A DNA stretch of 59,133 nucleotides from an uncultured Verrucomicrobiota bacterium (GTDB lineage Bacteria; Verrucomicrobiota; Kiritimatiellia; RFP12; UBA1067), in assembly GCA_946610035.1 (NCBI GenBank), contig CAMOCC010000006.1, forward strand, positions 1-59,133, read 5' to 3'. The number at the start of each line of letters is the position of its first letter. Positions within the stretch are counted from its first letter, which is position 1. A program made the translations under genes and the position numbers. The notes beneath the pieces are model-generated. The model was given only the letters and a program-made list of their open reading frames with translations, made no database searches and had not been told where the DNA came from. Below are positions 7,676 to 16,328 of the stretch, piece after piece.

Positions 7676-8854
7676 ATGGGATACGCCAAGAGGCCGTCCG
7701 CAAGCGCCCCGGCGGTGAAGACCGCCGCGGCGCCGTCATCCCCCGCGCCCTCCGCCAAGGAGTCGGCGGACGCCTCCATCTGGAAGATGCAGCTCGGCGG
7801 CGGGAAGAAGGCGACCAAGATGTCCCGCGTCGAGGTCCTGCTCTTCACGTCGGAGCTCGCCGACCTCATCGAGGCCGGCATGACGCTCGGCCAGGCGCTG
7901 CAGGCGCTGGCGAGCCAGGGCGAGGAGGGGAGCGGGCAGCGCTTCGTCTGCCAGGATCTGTGCGACCGGATCATCCGCGGCGAGACGTTCTCCGACGCGT
8001 GTGCGCACCACCCCCAGACGTTCGAGCCGCTCTTCCCGAACATGATTCGCGCAGCCGAGGCGTCGGGCGCGATGGTCGAGGTCCTTCGCCGCCTGGGCGA
8101 GCACTACGAGACGTACGACAACATGCGCGGCAAGATCAAGAGCGCGCTGAGCTACCCAGTCATAGTGCTCATCTTCGGAATCGTCGCCGTCATCGCGGCT
8201 CTCGTATGGATCATACCGAAGTTCCAGACGGTCTTCGCGTCCATGGGCGCGACGCTTCCGCTCCCGACGCGGATACTCATCGGGCTTTCGGACGCCCTCA
8301 TCCACCATGGCTGGATAATGGCGATCGCGCTGGTCGCGGCCGTGTGGTGGTTCAAGAAGTGGAAGCAGACGCCGTCGGGGCGGCTCAAGGTCGACGGATG
8401 GAAGCTAAAGGCCCCGCTCGTGAAGGGCATTGTCGCGGCGGGAGCGTATTCCTCCCTCGCCTACACCCTCAAGACGCTCCTCGCGAACGGGGTGAACGTA
8501 CTGCAGGCGCTGAAGATCGCCGAGGAGACGTGCGGCAACGCCGTCATAGGCGCGGCCCTCGCCGAGGCGAGGAAGCGCGTCACGGACGGTACGTCGATCT
8601 CGGGTCCGCTGGCGTCCAGCAAGGTCTTCCCCAGGATGATGACGGACATGCTGGCCGTCGGCGAGCAGGCTGGCGACATGGCGAGCTCCCTGGAGCACAT
8701 CGGCAAGCGCTACCAGAAGGACATGGACCGCAACATCACTACCTTCACCAACGCCCTCGAGCCGATCCTCATCGTGGCTATCGCCGGCATCGTCGGCTTC
8801 ATCGCGATTTCGATCCTCATGGCCGTCTTCCAGGTATCCTCCACTTTGGGCTGA
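7676..8854 (+). CDS. type II secretion / type IV pilus inner-membrane protein (GspF/PilC family)
   Basis: 392 residues with two copies of the T2SF domain. Both start with a helical cytoplasmic part (LLFTSELADLIEAGMTLGQAL at ~54-74 and LAYTLKTLLANGVNVLQAL later) and contain the MIRAAEASGAM and MLAVGEQAGDM motifs. Three membrane helices are visible (near 160-185, 215-230 and 365-385). These proteins form the platform of type II secretion or pilus machines. An Ala/Pro-rich N-terminal tail of ~45 residues is extra. No ATPase or pseudopilin is adjacent, so which machine it serves is open. It lies 21 nt after serA. Confidence 0.85.
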   Translation: MGYAKRPSASAPAVKTAAAPSSPAPSAKESADASIWKMQLGGGKKATKMSRVEVLLFTSELADLIEAGMTLGQALQALASQGEEGSGQRFVCQDLCDRIIRGETFSDACAHHPQTFEPLFPNMIRAAEASGAMVEVLRRLGEHYETYDNMRGKIKSALSYPVIVLIFGIVAVIAALVWIIPKFQTVFASMGATLPLPTRILIGLSDALIHHGWIMAIALVAAVWWFKKWKQTPSGRLKVDGWKLKAPLVKGIVAAGAYSSLAYTLKTLLANGVNVLQALKIAEETCGNAVIGAALAEARKRVTDGTSISGPLASSKVFPRMMTDMLAVGEQAGDMASSLEHIGKRYQKDMDRNITTFTNALEPILIVAIAGIVGFIAISILMAVFQVSSTLG

Positions 8855-8858
8855 CGAT

Positions 8859-9791
8859 ATGAACGACAACGAAAGCCCAGAGGAGCTCGGACAGAAGATC
8901 AATGCGCTGCATCTTTGGGATGCGATCCTCCCCTTCAACTGGATCGTGAAGCCGCTCGGCACGGTATTCCCCTACTTCTGCACCATCCTGAAGGGCGACG
9001 GCAAGCCCGTATGCGTCCGCTACCTCATGATAGAGGGCTGGCAGACGTTCCACGACTTCGTCCGTACTCGCGTGGACCGCAACTGGGGCTTCTACTCGAC
9101 GCCGATGGAGCTGCCCCACTTCGAGCTGGTCGTCGGCGTCGCCGGCGACGTGCACGTCTTCCGCCACGACCCCGGCTTTGTGCCGCGCGAGCTCGCCGAA
9201 CCGGAGCGCTCGCTCGTAAGGAAGATACTCTGGGAGACGTACGGCGTCATGATGCGCGTCGAGTCCGACCGCGAACTGCCTCTCCGGTTCGCAACCGACA
9301 AGTCCATGTTCGCGCGGGTCGAGACGTCCGCCGGATGGATCGACACGCCCATGGAAATCCCCGATCCCCGTCCGCACATCGAAAAGGTATCCATCGCCAA
9401 GGCGCTCCTCGCAAAGGCGAAGGACCTTCCCTTCGGGCAGTCCGAGAGCGTCGAGCTCGACTTCCGCATCGACCTCGGAGTCGTCACGAAGGAGCCGCGC
9501 CCGCGCTGCGCATACCGCCTGCTGGCGATAGACCCCGCGACGGGAGCGCGCGTCATTTCGGACCGCACCTCAATCACGCCTGACGGCGGGCTCAAGGCCA
9601 TGTGGGAGGGCCTCGCCCCCCGCGTGCTGACGCGCCTCGTCGAGCGCGGACACATCCCCGGCGAGATCCGCGTATGCTCTGGACGCGTGTTCCGCATGCT
9701 CCGTCCGCTCTGCCTCGACATCCCGTTCAAGCTTTCTCTGCACGACGCCCTCCCGAAGCTGGAGGCCGCCTTCGCAGGAGGAGGCAAGTAG
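8859..9791 (+). CDS. conserved protein of unknown function
   Basis: 310 residues, no signal peptide or membrane helix. Two parts are apparent. The N-terminal half (HLWDAILPFNWIVKPLG ... GDVHVFRHDPGF) looks like a compact mixed fold. The C-terminal half (DFRIDLGVV ... YRLLAIDPATGARVISD ... PGEIRVCSGRVFRMLRPL) recalls the DUF7309/DUF6930 pair, a resemblance by eye only. It starts 4 nt after the GspF gene and so is in the same transcript. I cannot assign a function. Confidence 0.7.
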   Translation: MNDNESPEELGQKINALHLWDAILPFNWIVKPLGTVFPYFCTILKGDGKPVCVRYLMIEGWQTFHDFVRTRVDRNWGFYSTPMELPHFELVVGVAGDVHVFRHDPGFVPRELAEPERSLVRKILWETYGVMMRVESDRELPLRFATDKSMFARVETSAGWIDTPMEIPDPRPHIEKVSIAKALLAKAKDLPFGQSESVELDFRIDLGVVTKEPRPRCAYRLLAIDPATGARVISDRTSITPDGGLKAMWEGLAPRVLTRLVERGHIPGEIRVCSGRVFRMLRPLCLDIPFKLSLHDALPKLEAAFAGGGK

Positions 9792-9919
9792 GTGAAGCCC
9801 GCCCCGCCAGTCGTGTGCGGGATATGTCCGCGCGGGCGCCGGATTCGCCGTCCATTCCAATTCAATCGTCAACGGTCGCTGTCCAGATTGCGGGCGGACG
9901 ATCCACGGGAGGTTCTGAT

Positions 9920-11368
9920 ATGCGTACGCCGCGAATAGCCGGGACATGGTATCCCGATTCCGCCGCCGAGATCGAGCGGCTCTGCAGCATCGCCGACAAC
10001 CAGTCGCCAACCGCCGCCCCGCCCGCCGCGGTAATCGTCCCCCACGCAGGCTACGCCTACTCGGGTGCTGTCGCCGCGCGCGCCTATGCGAGGCTTCCGG
10101 CGGACGCCTACGACCGCGTGATCATCCTCGCCCCGAGCCATCGCGTTGCGCTCGGACGCACATTCAGCGTGGAGCCGGCCGACGATGTGGCGACGCCGTT
10201 CGGTACGGTGACGCTTGCAAAGAATCTCCACGACGAACTCGATTCCCTCCCCGGCGCGCGCTTCACGCCGTCCGCGCACCCCTGCGAACACGCGATCGAC
10301 ATACAGCTTCCGCTCGTCAGGCGATTCCTCCCGGACTGCGCCGTTGGTGCGGTGATCGTCGGGAACTGGGCCTGCCGCAGCAAGGACGACGAACGCGCGC
10401 TCGCCGCCTTCGGCGAGGCGTTCCGCAGGATCCTCACGCCAAGGACGCTTGTCGTCGTCAGCACCGACTTTACGCACTACGGACGCGAATTCGACTATCT
10501 GCCCTTTACGAAGGACGTGCCGAAGCGTCTCCCCGCGCTAGACGCGGAGATGTTCGAGGCGCTCGCAAGGAACGACAACCGCGCGTGGACCGAGGCGCTC
10601 GACCGCACAGGGGCGACGGTCTGCGGGGCGGCGTGCCTCCAGCTCCTGCTTGCGGCGCTTCCCGAATCGGCGCGCTTCGAGCGTCTGGAGTACGCCACTT
10701 CGGCGGACGTTACGGGCGACTGGTCTCATGTCGTCGGATACACCGCCGCCGCCGTCTATGCAGATTGGAGCAAACCTATGAAGATGCATTTACACGAAGG
10801 GGAGTCGTCCGCCGCGCTTCTTTCCGAGGCGGCGGGAAGGGCGCTTGTCGAAATCGCCGACCACTCGCTTCAGGTTGCCGTTACGGGGGTCGACCGTACC
10901 GGCGGACCGGAGCTTGCGGACGAAGTGCGCCGCGAATTGCAGCGTCCGTGCGGGGCGTTCGTCACGCTGACCGAGCACGGCATGCTGCGCGGCTGCATAG
11001 GGATGGTACTCTCCGACCAGCCGGTGGCGGACGTGGTGCGCGAGATGGCGGAGAGCGCGGCCCTGCACGATCCGCGCTTCACGCGCGTGATGCCGGAGGA
11101 GATGTCCGCCATCGAACTGGAGGTGTCTGTCCTCACGGAGCCCGCCCCCATAGCGGGCCCCGGCGAAATCGTCGCGGGACGCGACGGCGTGATTCTCAGG
11201 AAGCGCGGACGGAGCGCGGTGTTCCTTCCGCAGGTCGCGACGGAGCAGGGCTGGGACGTCCCGACGATGCTCACGCACCTCTCGCTCAAGGCGGGGCTCG
11301 ACCAGGACGCATGGCGTTCAGGCGCAAGCTTCTCGACCTTCCGCGCGCAGATATTCCAACGCAGGTAA
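9920..11368 (+). CDS. AmmeMemoRadiSam B-A fusion (MEMO1 domain + AMMECR1 domain)
   Basis: 482 residues. Residues ~1-290 are a MEMO1-type domain (AmmeMemoRadiSam B): AGTWYP, VPHAGYAYSG, LAPSHR, VVVSTDFTHYG, with metal-binding histidines conserved. Residues ~295-482 are AMMECR1 (system protein A): CGAFVTL, GMLRGCIGM, DPRF. In the proposed three-part system these two accompany a radical SAM protein, absent from this window. Fusing B and A into one chain implies they act together. ATG at 9920 is chosen because GGGAGG precedes it by 7 nt. The biochemical role of the system is not established. Confidence 0.88.
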   Translation: MRTPRIAGTWYPDSAAEIERLCSIADNQSPTAAPPAAVIVPHAGYAYSGAVAARAYARLPADAYDRVIILAPSHRVALGRTFSVEPADDVATPFGTVTLAKNLHDELDSLPGARFTPSAHPCEHAIDIQLPLVRRFLPDCAVGAVIVGNWACRSKDDERALAAFGEAFRRILTPRTLVVVSTDFTHYGREFDYLPFTKDVPKRLPALDAEMFEALARNDNRAWTEALDRTGATVCGAACLQLLLAALPESARFERLEYATSADVTGDWSHVVGYTAAAVYADWSKPMKMHLHEGESSAALLSEAAGRALVEIADHSLQVAVTGVDRTGGPELADEVRRELQRPCGAFVTLTEHGMLRGCIGMVLSDQPVADVVREMAESAALHDPRFTRVMPEEMSAIELEVSVLTEPAPIAGPGEIVAGRDGVILRKRGRSAVFLPQVATEQGWDVPTMLTHLSLKAGLDQDAWRSGASFSTFRAQIFQRR

Positions 11369-11422
11369 GCGCCGTCGTCCCTGTCCCCATCCAACCCTAC
11401 CTGACCCTATCCGTCCCCAGAC

Positions 11423-11655
11423 CTCGACGGCAAGAAGCGCACGGGGAACAAGGAGCAGTTCGACCGCTACAAGGCGGCACTCGACACAATCGTGTTCACG
11501 GACTACCTTCCAGTTCTTCGCCAACGTCCCTTGGCGGCGGGACGAACGAGTGGAGCCTCTGCACCCACGGCACGAACGGATGGGCGATGGCGACGTCCGA
11601 TTTTGTATCCGATGTCGACGTGGCCACAGGAGAGGAGCTGTCGATTGCCGGGCGA
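11423..11655 (+). pseudogene. remnant of a larger protein gene, frameshifted
   Basis: Two reading frames give protein-like sequence in turn: LDGKKRTGNKEQFDRYKAAL from 11423, then from about 11525 in another frame GGTNEWSLCTHGTNGWAM and SDFVSDVDVATGEELS. Neither has a start or a matching stop. This looks like the decayed end of a secreted or surface protein. No homology can be named from sequence alone. Confidence 0.45.
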
Positions 11656-11671
11656 GCCGGCGCGCGAGGGG

Positions 11672-11795
11672 GGGCAGGGGAGTGCCACAGGCGATGTTAC
11701 GCCCCAATTCTTTTAGCTTCGCCTCGGCAGGTTACCTCTCGGGCGCTCTTTCGTCTTCGCTTCGTCCTTCGGACTTCGCTTCGACTTCGAGCGCC
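11672..11795. repeat. left copy of a 124-bp direct repeat
   Basis: Aligns without gaps to 16329-16452 in the same orientation, with about nine mismatches by eye. It begins gggcaggggagtgccac, contains cgccccaattcttttagctt, and ends in a Ser/Glu-like low-complexity stretch (cttcggacttcgcttcga). The two copies bracket the exosortase operon. Confidence 0.8.
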
Positions 11796-11859
11796 CTACT
11801 GTTCTTCGTCTCGTCCTTCGGACTTCGCTTCGACTTCGAGCGCCCTACTGTTCTTTGCT
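11762..11859. repeat. 49-bp tandem repeat, two copies
   Basis: The unit starting tcgtccttcgg at 11762 recurs at 11811. Part of it encodes the last ~20 residues of the exosortase gene on the other strand. Confidence 0.75.
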
Positions 11860-13193
11860 TCGACTACCGAATATATCCACCAGGGGCCGCGGGTGCGGGA
11901 GAGGAGCGAGCGCCAGAACCAGTCCGAGACGTCGGGGATGGCATGGCCGTCCGCATCGAGCACCTGCTCGCGGATGGTCAGCGACGAATCACCGCGTACC
12001 GCCCGGCAGGACGACCACGCGCCGCGCTCCGTCGTCTCCAACGGCAACGGCTCGATGCGCCAGCCTGCTGCGCGAAGGCAGTACGAAGTTGAATGCGCGC
12101 GGTGCGTCGGCGCAGTCACCCATCGGATGATCACGATGCGGTCGCCGCAACGGAACTTTCCGATGCGACCAGGAAACCGCTCGCCGAAATTGACCTCGAA
12201 TTCGCTCTTGTCGAGCTCGACCAGTTTCTCGCCCTCGAACTCCGCCGGCTTACAGGGGAAGGCGTCGTCGGCAACAGAATCTGGCAGCGCCACCGTCGCC
12301 GTGCAGAACCTGACGACCCCCGCAACCGCCACCGCAATGAACGACGACTTGGCGGCGACGTGCAACCATGAGGCGCAAGGGGCGCGCGGCACTTCTGCCG
12401 CGACTTTCGGACACTTCTTTCGCCGCGCCAGCCACATTGCGAAGAGCGCGAGCAACGCCACGCCGGGCACCAGCGCCGCGATGCCTATCCACCGGTGCAT
12501 GGCGGAGGATATCTCGTAGCCGTGGAACTGTCCGAGCGCCAGCGTGGCGATGCGTATCGCATTGGCGGCGACGACGAGCAGCACCGCGGAAGCGGCGAGG
12601 AGGATGGTCCGCCAGAAGCGGAAACGGAACGTCGCCGCGAGCACAAACGCCATCAGCAGGGCGGAGCCGAGCATCTGCACTCCCGCACAGGGGACGTCCA
12701 CCCAGAAGACGCTGCCGTCGATGACGATGCCCGTGCCCTCCACACCGACGGAGAATCCAAGGGAAGCGACCAGCGCCGCCGCCAGCCGCGTGGCGAGGAA
12801 CCGCAGCGGTAGTCCGAGGAAGAGATCGACGATCATCAACGACGGCAGACCCATCATGGCGAGCGCCGCGATCGCGAATTCGCCGCCCTGACGGCGCGGC
12901 GGGAGGATCATCGGCAGGAGTGCGAGCACCGCGAAGACGGCGCTGACGGTGATCGGCAGGAATGCGCGCAATACGATGGACGCCGCCAGCATCGCCGTCG
13001 AGAACGCCCATCCCGCAACGGGGACGGACTCTCTTGGGGCGCCCCTCCAGTGTAGGCGCACAACCGCCGGCAGGATGAGCCAGGCGGCGACGTCGATGCC
13101 GATCGGCTCGGCGAGACGGCGCAGCCACCACGCCAGTACCGGCAGCGACGACGACGCCCACAGCAGCGCAGCGACTATCCGCTCGCGCTTCAC
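11796..13193 (-). CDS. exosortase-family membrane protein with EpsI-like C-terminal domain
   Basis: 465 residues. Residues ~1-255 carry eight or so hydrophobic helices with the exosortase catalytic trio in the usual order: C169 in VPCAGVQML, R214 in NAIRIATLAL and H233 in MHRWIGIAAL. After a basic break (RRKK) a C-terminal domain of ~190 residues follows another helix; its STSYCLRAAGWRI stretch recalls the EpsI/DUF3485 partner of exosortases. It would cleave PEP-CTERM-like tails on the outer face of the inner membrane. The gene overlaps the VIT-protein gene by 4 bp, so that protein is the likely dedicated substrate. The last ~20 residues come from the flanking repeat. Family confident; subtype (XrtN-like?) not settled. 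Confidence 0.85.
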   Translation of the reverse strand: MKRERIVAALLWASSSLPVLAWWLRRLAEPIGIDVAAWLILPAVVRLHWRGAPRESVPVAGWAFSTAMLAASIVLRAFLPITVSAVFAVLALLPMILPPRRQGGEFAIAALAMMGLPSLMIVDLFLGLPLRFLATRLAAALVASLGFSVGVEGTGIVIDGSVFWVDVPCAGVQMLGSALLMAFVLAATFRFRFWRTILLAASAVLLVVAANAIRIATLALGQFHGYEISSAMHRWIGIAALVPGVALLALFAMWLARRKKCPKVAAEVPRAPCASWLHVAAKSSFIAVAVAGVVRFCTATVALPDSVADDAFPCKPAEFEGEKLVELDKSEFEVNFGERFPGRIGKFRCGDRIVIIRWVTAPTHRAHSTSYCLRAAGWRIEPLPLETTERGAWSSCRAVRGDSSLTIREQVLDADGHAIPDVSDWFWRSLLSRTRGPWWIYSVVEAKNSRALEVEAKSEGRDEEQ

Positions 13194-15490
13194 AGACGCT
13201 TCGCCATCTTGCGGCGGCGGGAGAGGAAGAGCGTGACGAACATCACCAACGCGACGACGGCGAGGCAGAAGACGGATTCCGGTTCGGGGACCGTCGGGAC
13301 GGATTCGGACTTCACCTGCTCAAGTCCGTTCGCATTGTACTGCTGCTGCGTCTCCAGCACCACCGCACCGGTGACCGGCGTCACTACATGCCACGGCAAT
13401 GCTATCTCCTTCGCCGGCTCGAGCGTCTTCGGATCGCCGCTGCGGAACGTCCGCGCTGCGCTCTCCGCCGCCCAGAGGCGTCCGAGGTGATCGCTCGCCT
13501 TCACCGCATCCGCAGGCACCGCATCGAGTGCGACCTTCTCGCGGACCGGCGACAGGAATGCTCCGTTCCATCCGGCGGCAATTGTCTCCAGCGCCGCGCA
13601 GGCGCCTTTCTCCATCGAGACGGCGGAGTAGTTGCGTACGTTGCCGGTCTGCGGCAGCGCCTCGACGAGCGGATTCTCCCCGTCCGCGCACTTGACCAGG
13701 TAGGTGCGCAAATTCGGATTCTTGTTCAATGCCAGCGCAAGCACGTCAGACGAGGAGTCGGTGTAAGGCTGCGGACCGTACAGCCAGACCAGCGCGGCGG
13801 ATTTGCCGCGCGCGGCGAGGGATTCCGTGGCCTTGAGCAGAGGACGGAGGTTGTCCTTGCCTCCGCAGAAGACAAAGGGGGCGATCCCGGTCTTGTCCGT
13901 ATACGTGGGCTTCGTCGGCGGCTCGTCGTCCGTCAGCCATATCTCGACGTCGATTCCGTCCGGAATCTTCGCGAGTGCGCCCTCCAGCCCGTCGAGACTG
14001 CCTTTCATCGCGAGCGAGGTGTCAACCACGACGGCGACGGCCTCGGGCCTCCATGATGGAGCGTCGGCGTTTCGCTGGACGATGGCGGCATTGGACAGCA
14101 GATTGGTGTCGTCCGTCCGGAATGCCGCGACGGCGGGGAGCGGACGCTCGAACGCACCGGTCTCCGTCTTGGGAAGTCCTAGCATGTTCGGGGCGATGGA
14201 GAAGTTCTTCGCGATGATCGCGGGCGCCTGCATCGTGTAGGACCTGCCGTCTGCGGCGACCTGGAGCGGGAAGGAGATTCCGAGGCGGAGCTTCATCTCG
14301 CCGTCGCGCGGAACCGGGAAGCACTGCACCTGCACTTCGTCCGGACCGCAGGTTGTGACGAGGACCGGATCGCGATGGCGGCTGACGATTTGCTCGTAGG
14401 CGCGGCGCACCTGTCCCCTGCCGCCGAACGCCGCCTCGCATTCCTCGCCGTTGATCCAGAGCGTAAGCCGCGAGACCGTACCGCGGGGCGGAAGCGCCAG
14501 ACGCATCCGCGCTTCGCGGTCGGAGAAATAGGTGTTGCCGAAGGTGATCGTCCATTCCGAATAGGCGATGCCCGCGGCGGAGTCGATGGTGGTGTCGTAG
14601 GCGGACCCCTTCAGCGAAAGGCCTTCCAAGGCGCCGCCGACCTTGTCGCCGCCGGTGATGGTGTCCCAGCGGAGCTTCGATCCCGGACCGAGCCCACGCC
14701 GTCCCCGGCTGCGATAGAGTTTGATGTCTTCGCCGGTCACACGGTAGAAAAACTCCTCTCCGCGTCCGTCCGAGAGCTGAAGCCGGGCGTTTTCATTCAG
14801 CAGATCGCACCAGGATATTCCACTTCCGAAGAACTCGCCCCTGACAATGCCGCGACGGCTGCCGTCGCAGATTTCCCGGAAGACATTGTTCCGTCCGACG
14901 TTGCGGAGCATGCGGACTCCCTTCGCCGATACGGCGGGGTCGGACGACAGCGCCAAGTTGACTCCGTAGACCGTAATCAGTCCGCCGCTGACGGTGGCGA
15001 CCCAGAGCGCGGCCGCGACGATCAGTCCGGCGAGGAATCCCGAAGCCGGCTTGAGTCCCCGCTCGACGGCGGACTTGCGGAACTTGCGCCGGAAGACCAA
15101 CGCACATACCATCGTACTGCACGGCGCCCATGGAAGGAGTCCGAGGAATCCGATGCCGAAGTACCAGAATGCGAACACCACCGCCATCGCGCCGAACACC
15201 ATGTAGGGAATCATCAGCACGGTGTAGACGATGCTGATTCCGAAGGAGAGTCCGCACAGCGCCATCACCCACTTGCGGTTCGCGTCTTTTCCGCGGAGAC
15301 GGATGACGCAGAGCGTGAATCCGATCAACGTCACCGCAGCCACCATCGCCACGTGCAGGGATGACGGCATAGGGTCGAACCAGTCGTCGGACATGCCGAG
15401 TCCGACCAGTAGCGCCGCTGCGGGCAGGATGAACGAGAACAGGAACAGGAAGAATGTTCCTGCCGCACTTTTCACAGGTTTGTCGATCAT
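13190..15490 (-). CDS. membrane protein with VIT and vWA-like domains and a PEP-CTERM-like tail
   Basis: 766 residues. The N-terminal ~190 residues hold about five membrane helices. A VIT domain follows around 310-420 (SEWTITFGNTYFSDREARMRL ... REYE-like RRAYEQIVSRHRDPVLV), then a von Willebrand-like segment around 490-640 beginning EAVAVVVDTSLAMKGSLDGL. The tail is a sorting signal: VPEPES at ~734-739, a hydrophobic helix, and RRRK at the end. VIT proteins made with their own exosortase are known from the XrtN and similar systems. It ends inside the start of the exosortase gene, and starts 2 nt after the Xre stop with AGGAGG upstream. Presumably exported and anchored at the cell surface after processing; ligand unknown. 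Confidence 0.82.
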   Translation of the reverse strand: MIDKPVKSAAGTFFLFLFSFILPAAALLVGLGMSDDWFDPMPSSLHVAMVAAVTLIGFTLCVIRLRGKDANRKWVMALCGLSFGISIVYTVLMIPYMVFGAMAVVFAFWYFGIGFLGLLPWAPCSTMVCALVFRRKFRKSAVERGLKPASGFLAGLIVAAALWVATVSGGLITVYGVNLALSSDPAVSAKGVRMLRNVGRNNVFREICDGSRRGIVRGEFFGSGISWCDLLNENARLQLSDGRGEEFFYRVTGEDIKLYRSRGRRGLGPGSKLRWDTITGGDKVGGALEGLSLKGSAYDTTIDSAAGIAYSEWTITFGNTYFSDREARMRLALPPRGTVSRLTLWINGEECEAAFGGRGQVRRAYEQIVSRHRDPVLVTTCGPDEVQVQCFPVPRDGEMKLRLGISFPLQVAADGRSYTMQAPAIIAKNFSIAPNMLGLPKTETGAFERPLPAVAAFRTDDTNLLSNAAIVQRNADAPSWRPEAVAVVVDTSLAMKGSLDGLEGALAKIPDGIDVEIWLTDDEPPTKPTYTDKTGIAPFVFCGGKDNLRPLLKATESLAARGKSAALVWLYGPQPYTDSSSDVLALALNKNPNLRTYLVKCADGENPLVEALPQTGNVRNYSAVSMEKGACAALETIAAGWNGAFLSPVREKVALDAVPADAVKASDHLGRLWAAESAARTFRSGDPKTLEPAKEIALPWHVVTPVTGAVVLETQQQYNANGLEQVKSESVPTVPEPESVFCLAVVALVMFVTLFLSRRRKMAKRL

Positions 15491-15492
15491 GG

Positions 15493-15708
15493 TTAGTCCT
15501 CCTTTTCGCTGTCACTGGTTAAAAGATCGCCGGGCTGACAGTCGAGCGCCTTGCAGAGCGCATCGAGGGTCGAGAACCGGATGGCCTTGGCCTTGTCGTT
15601 CTTGAGAATCGAGAGGTTCGCCGGGGTGATGCCGATGGCGTTGGCGAGGTCGCCCGCGCTCATCTTCCGCTGGGCGAGCAGGACGTCGATATGCACTTTG
15701 ATGGACAT
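15493..15708 (-). CDS. small Xre/YozG-type transcriptional regulator
   Basis: 71 residues forming a single helix-turn-helix: SAGDLANAIGITPANLSILKN is the HTH, and FSTLDALCKALDCQPGDLL is the standard closing half. It matches the YozG-like Cro/C1 proteins that pair with DUF2975 membrane proteins, as here. It sits between DUF2975 and the VIT gene, in one operon; AAGGAGG precedes its start and overlaps the DUF2975 stop. It likely represses or activates its own operon by binding the repeated site at 16215-16251. No sensory domain is present, so the signal may come through DUF2975. Confidence 0.88.
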   Translation of the reverse strand: MSIKVHIDVLLAQRKMSAGDLANAIGITPANLSILKNDKAKAIRFSTLDALCKALDCQPGDLLTSDSEKED

Positions 15709-15721
15709 TGCTCAGCCCTCC

Positions 15722-16168
15722 TTAGATGGTGAGGTCCAGTTCGCCCTTCATCCTGCGGGCGGTTTCGAAGGCGTCGCCGACGACACGGACGAGGAGCGCC
15801 ATGAAGAGCGCGGCGAGGCCGATGGTGCCGAGGAAGAACAGCCTCGTCACGACGCCGTCGATCATCGCCACAACTCCGGCAAGCGCGCACAGCAGGGACA
15901 TCATGCGGATGCGCCTGACGTTGGCCGCGGTGAAGACCTCGCCCTTGGAGATCGCCGCGAGGAGTCCGAATATCTCGTACAGCGTGACAAGCGCGAGCGC
16001 CGAGCAGATGTATCCGGTCACCAGCAGGATGTTGCCCAGGGTGTTCCTCGGTATTGCGTACCATCCGCACACGAGGTCCACGAGAAGGGGACCAAGGACG
16101 GTGAGGGCGATGGTGAGCACGGCGAACGCGCCGGTCATCGACTTTGACAACAACAGTTTTTTGTCCAT
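15722..16168 (-). CDS. DUF2975 membrane protein
   Basis: 148 residues with four hydrophobic helices (near 13-32, 45-66, 90-108 and 113-133). The LGNILLVTGYICSALALVTLYEIF region and the cytoplasmic loop SKGEVFTAANVRRIR are typical of DUF2975, whose members usually lie next to a YozG-like Xre regulator. The function is not known; with the regulator it behaves like a membrane-bound sensor or anti-regulator pair. First gene of the exosortase operon, with AAGGAG 6 nt before the ATG and a promoter with a repeated operator upstream. Confidence 0.85.
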   Translation of the reverse strand: MDKKLLLSKSMTGAFAVLTIALTVLGPLLVDLVCGWYAIPRNTLGNILLVTGYICSALALVTLYEIFGLLAAISKGEVFTAANVRRIRMMSLLCALAGVVAMIDGVVTRLFFLGTIGLAALFMALLVRVVGDAFETARRMKGELDLTI

Positions 16169-16199
16169 ATCAATCTCCTTTTAGTAGGGAACGGTTGAT

Positions 16200-16251
16200 A
16201 TGATACCAAATCTTTTATCGAAGTGCAATAACGAATTATCGAATTACAATA
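16200..16251 (-). promoter_or_regulatory. promoter and repeated operator of the exosortase operon
   Basis: On the reverse strand TTGCAC (16223-16228), 17 nt, TATCAT (16200-16205) with TGG before it. A direct repeat TATTGYAMTTCGATAA occurs at 16215-16230 and 16236-16251, start to start 21 bp, two helical turns. The promoter-proximal copy covers the -35. This is a strong candidate site for the operon's Xre regulator. Confidence 0.65.
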
Positions 16252-16328
16252 TATTTTTATTATTAATCAAGATGAAATCTACTCGGGGGCAAGGTTTAGG
16301 CATCATAGGGACCAACCTCAATGGTGTT

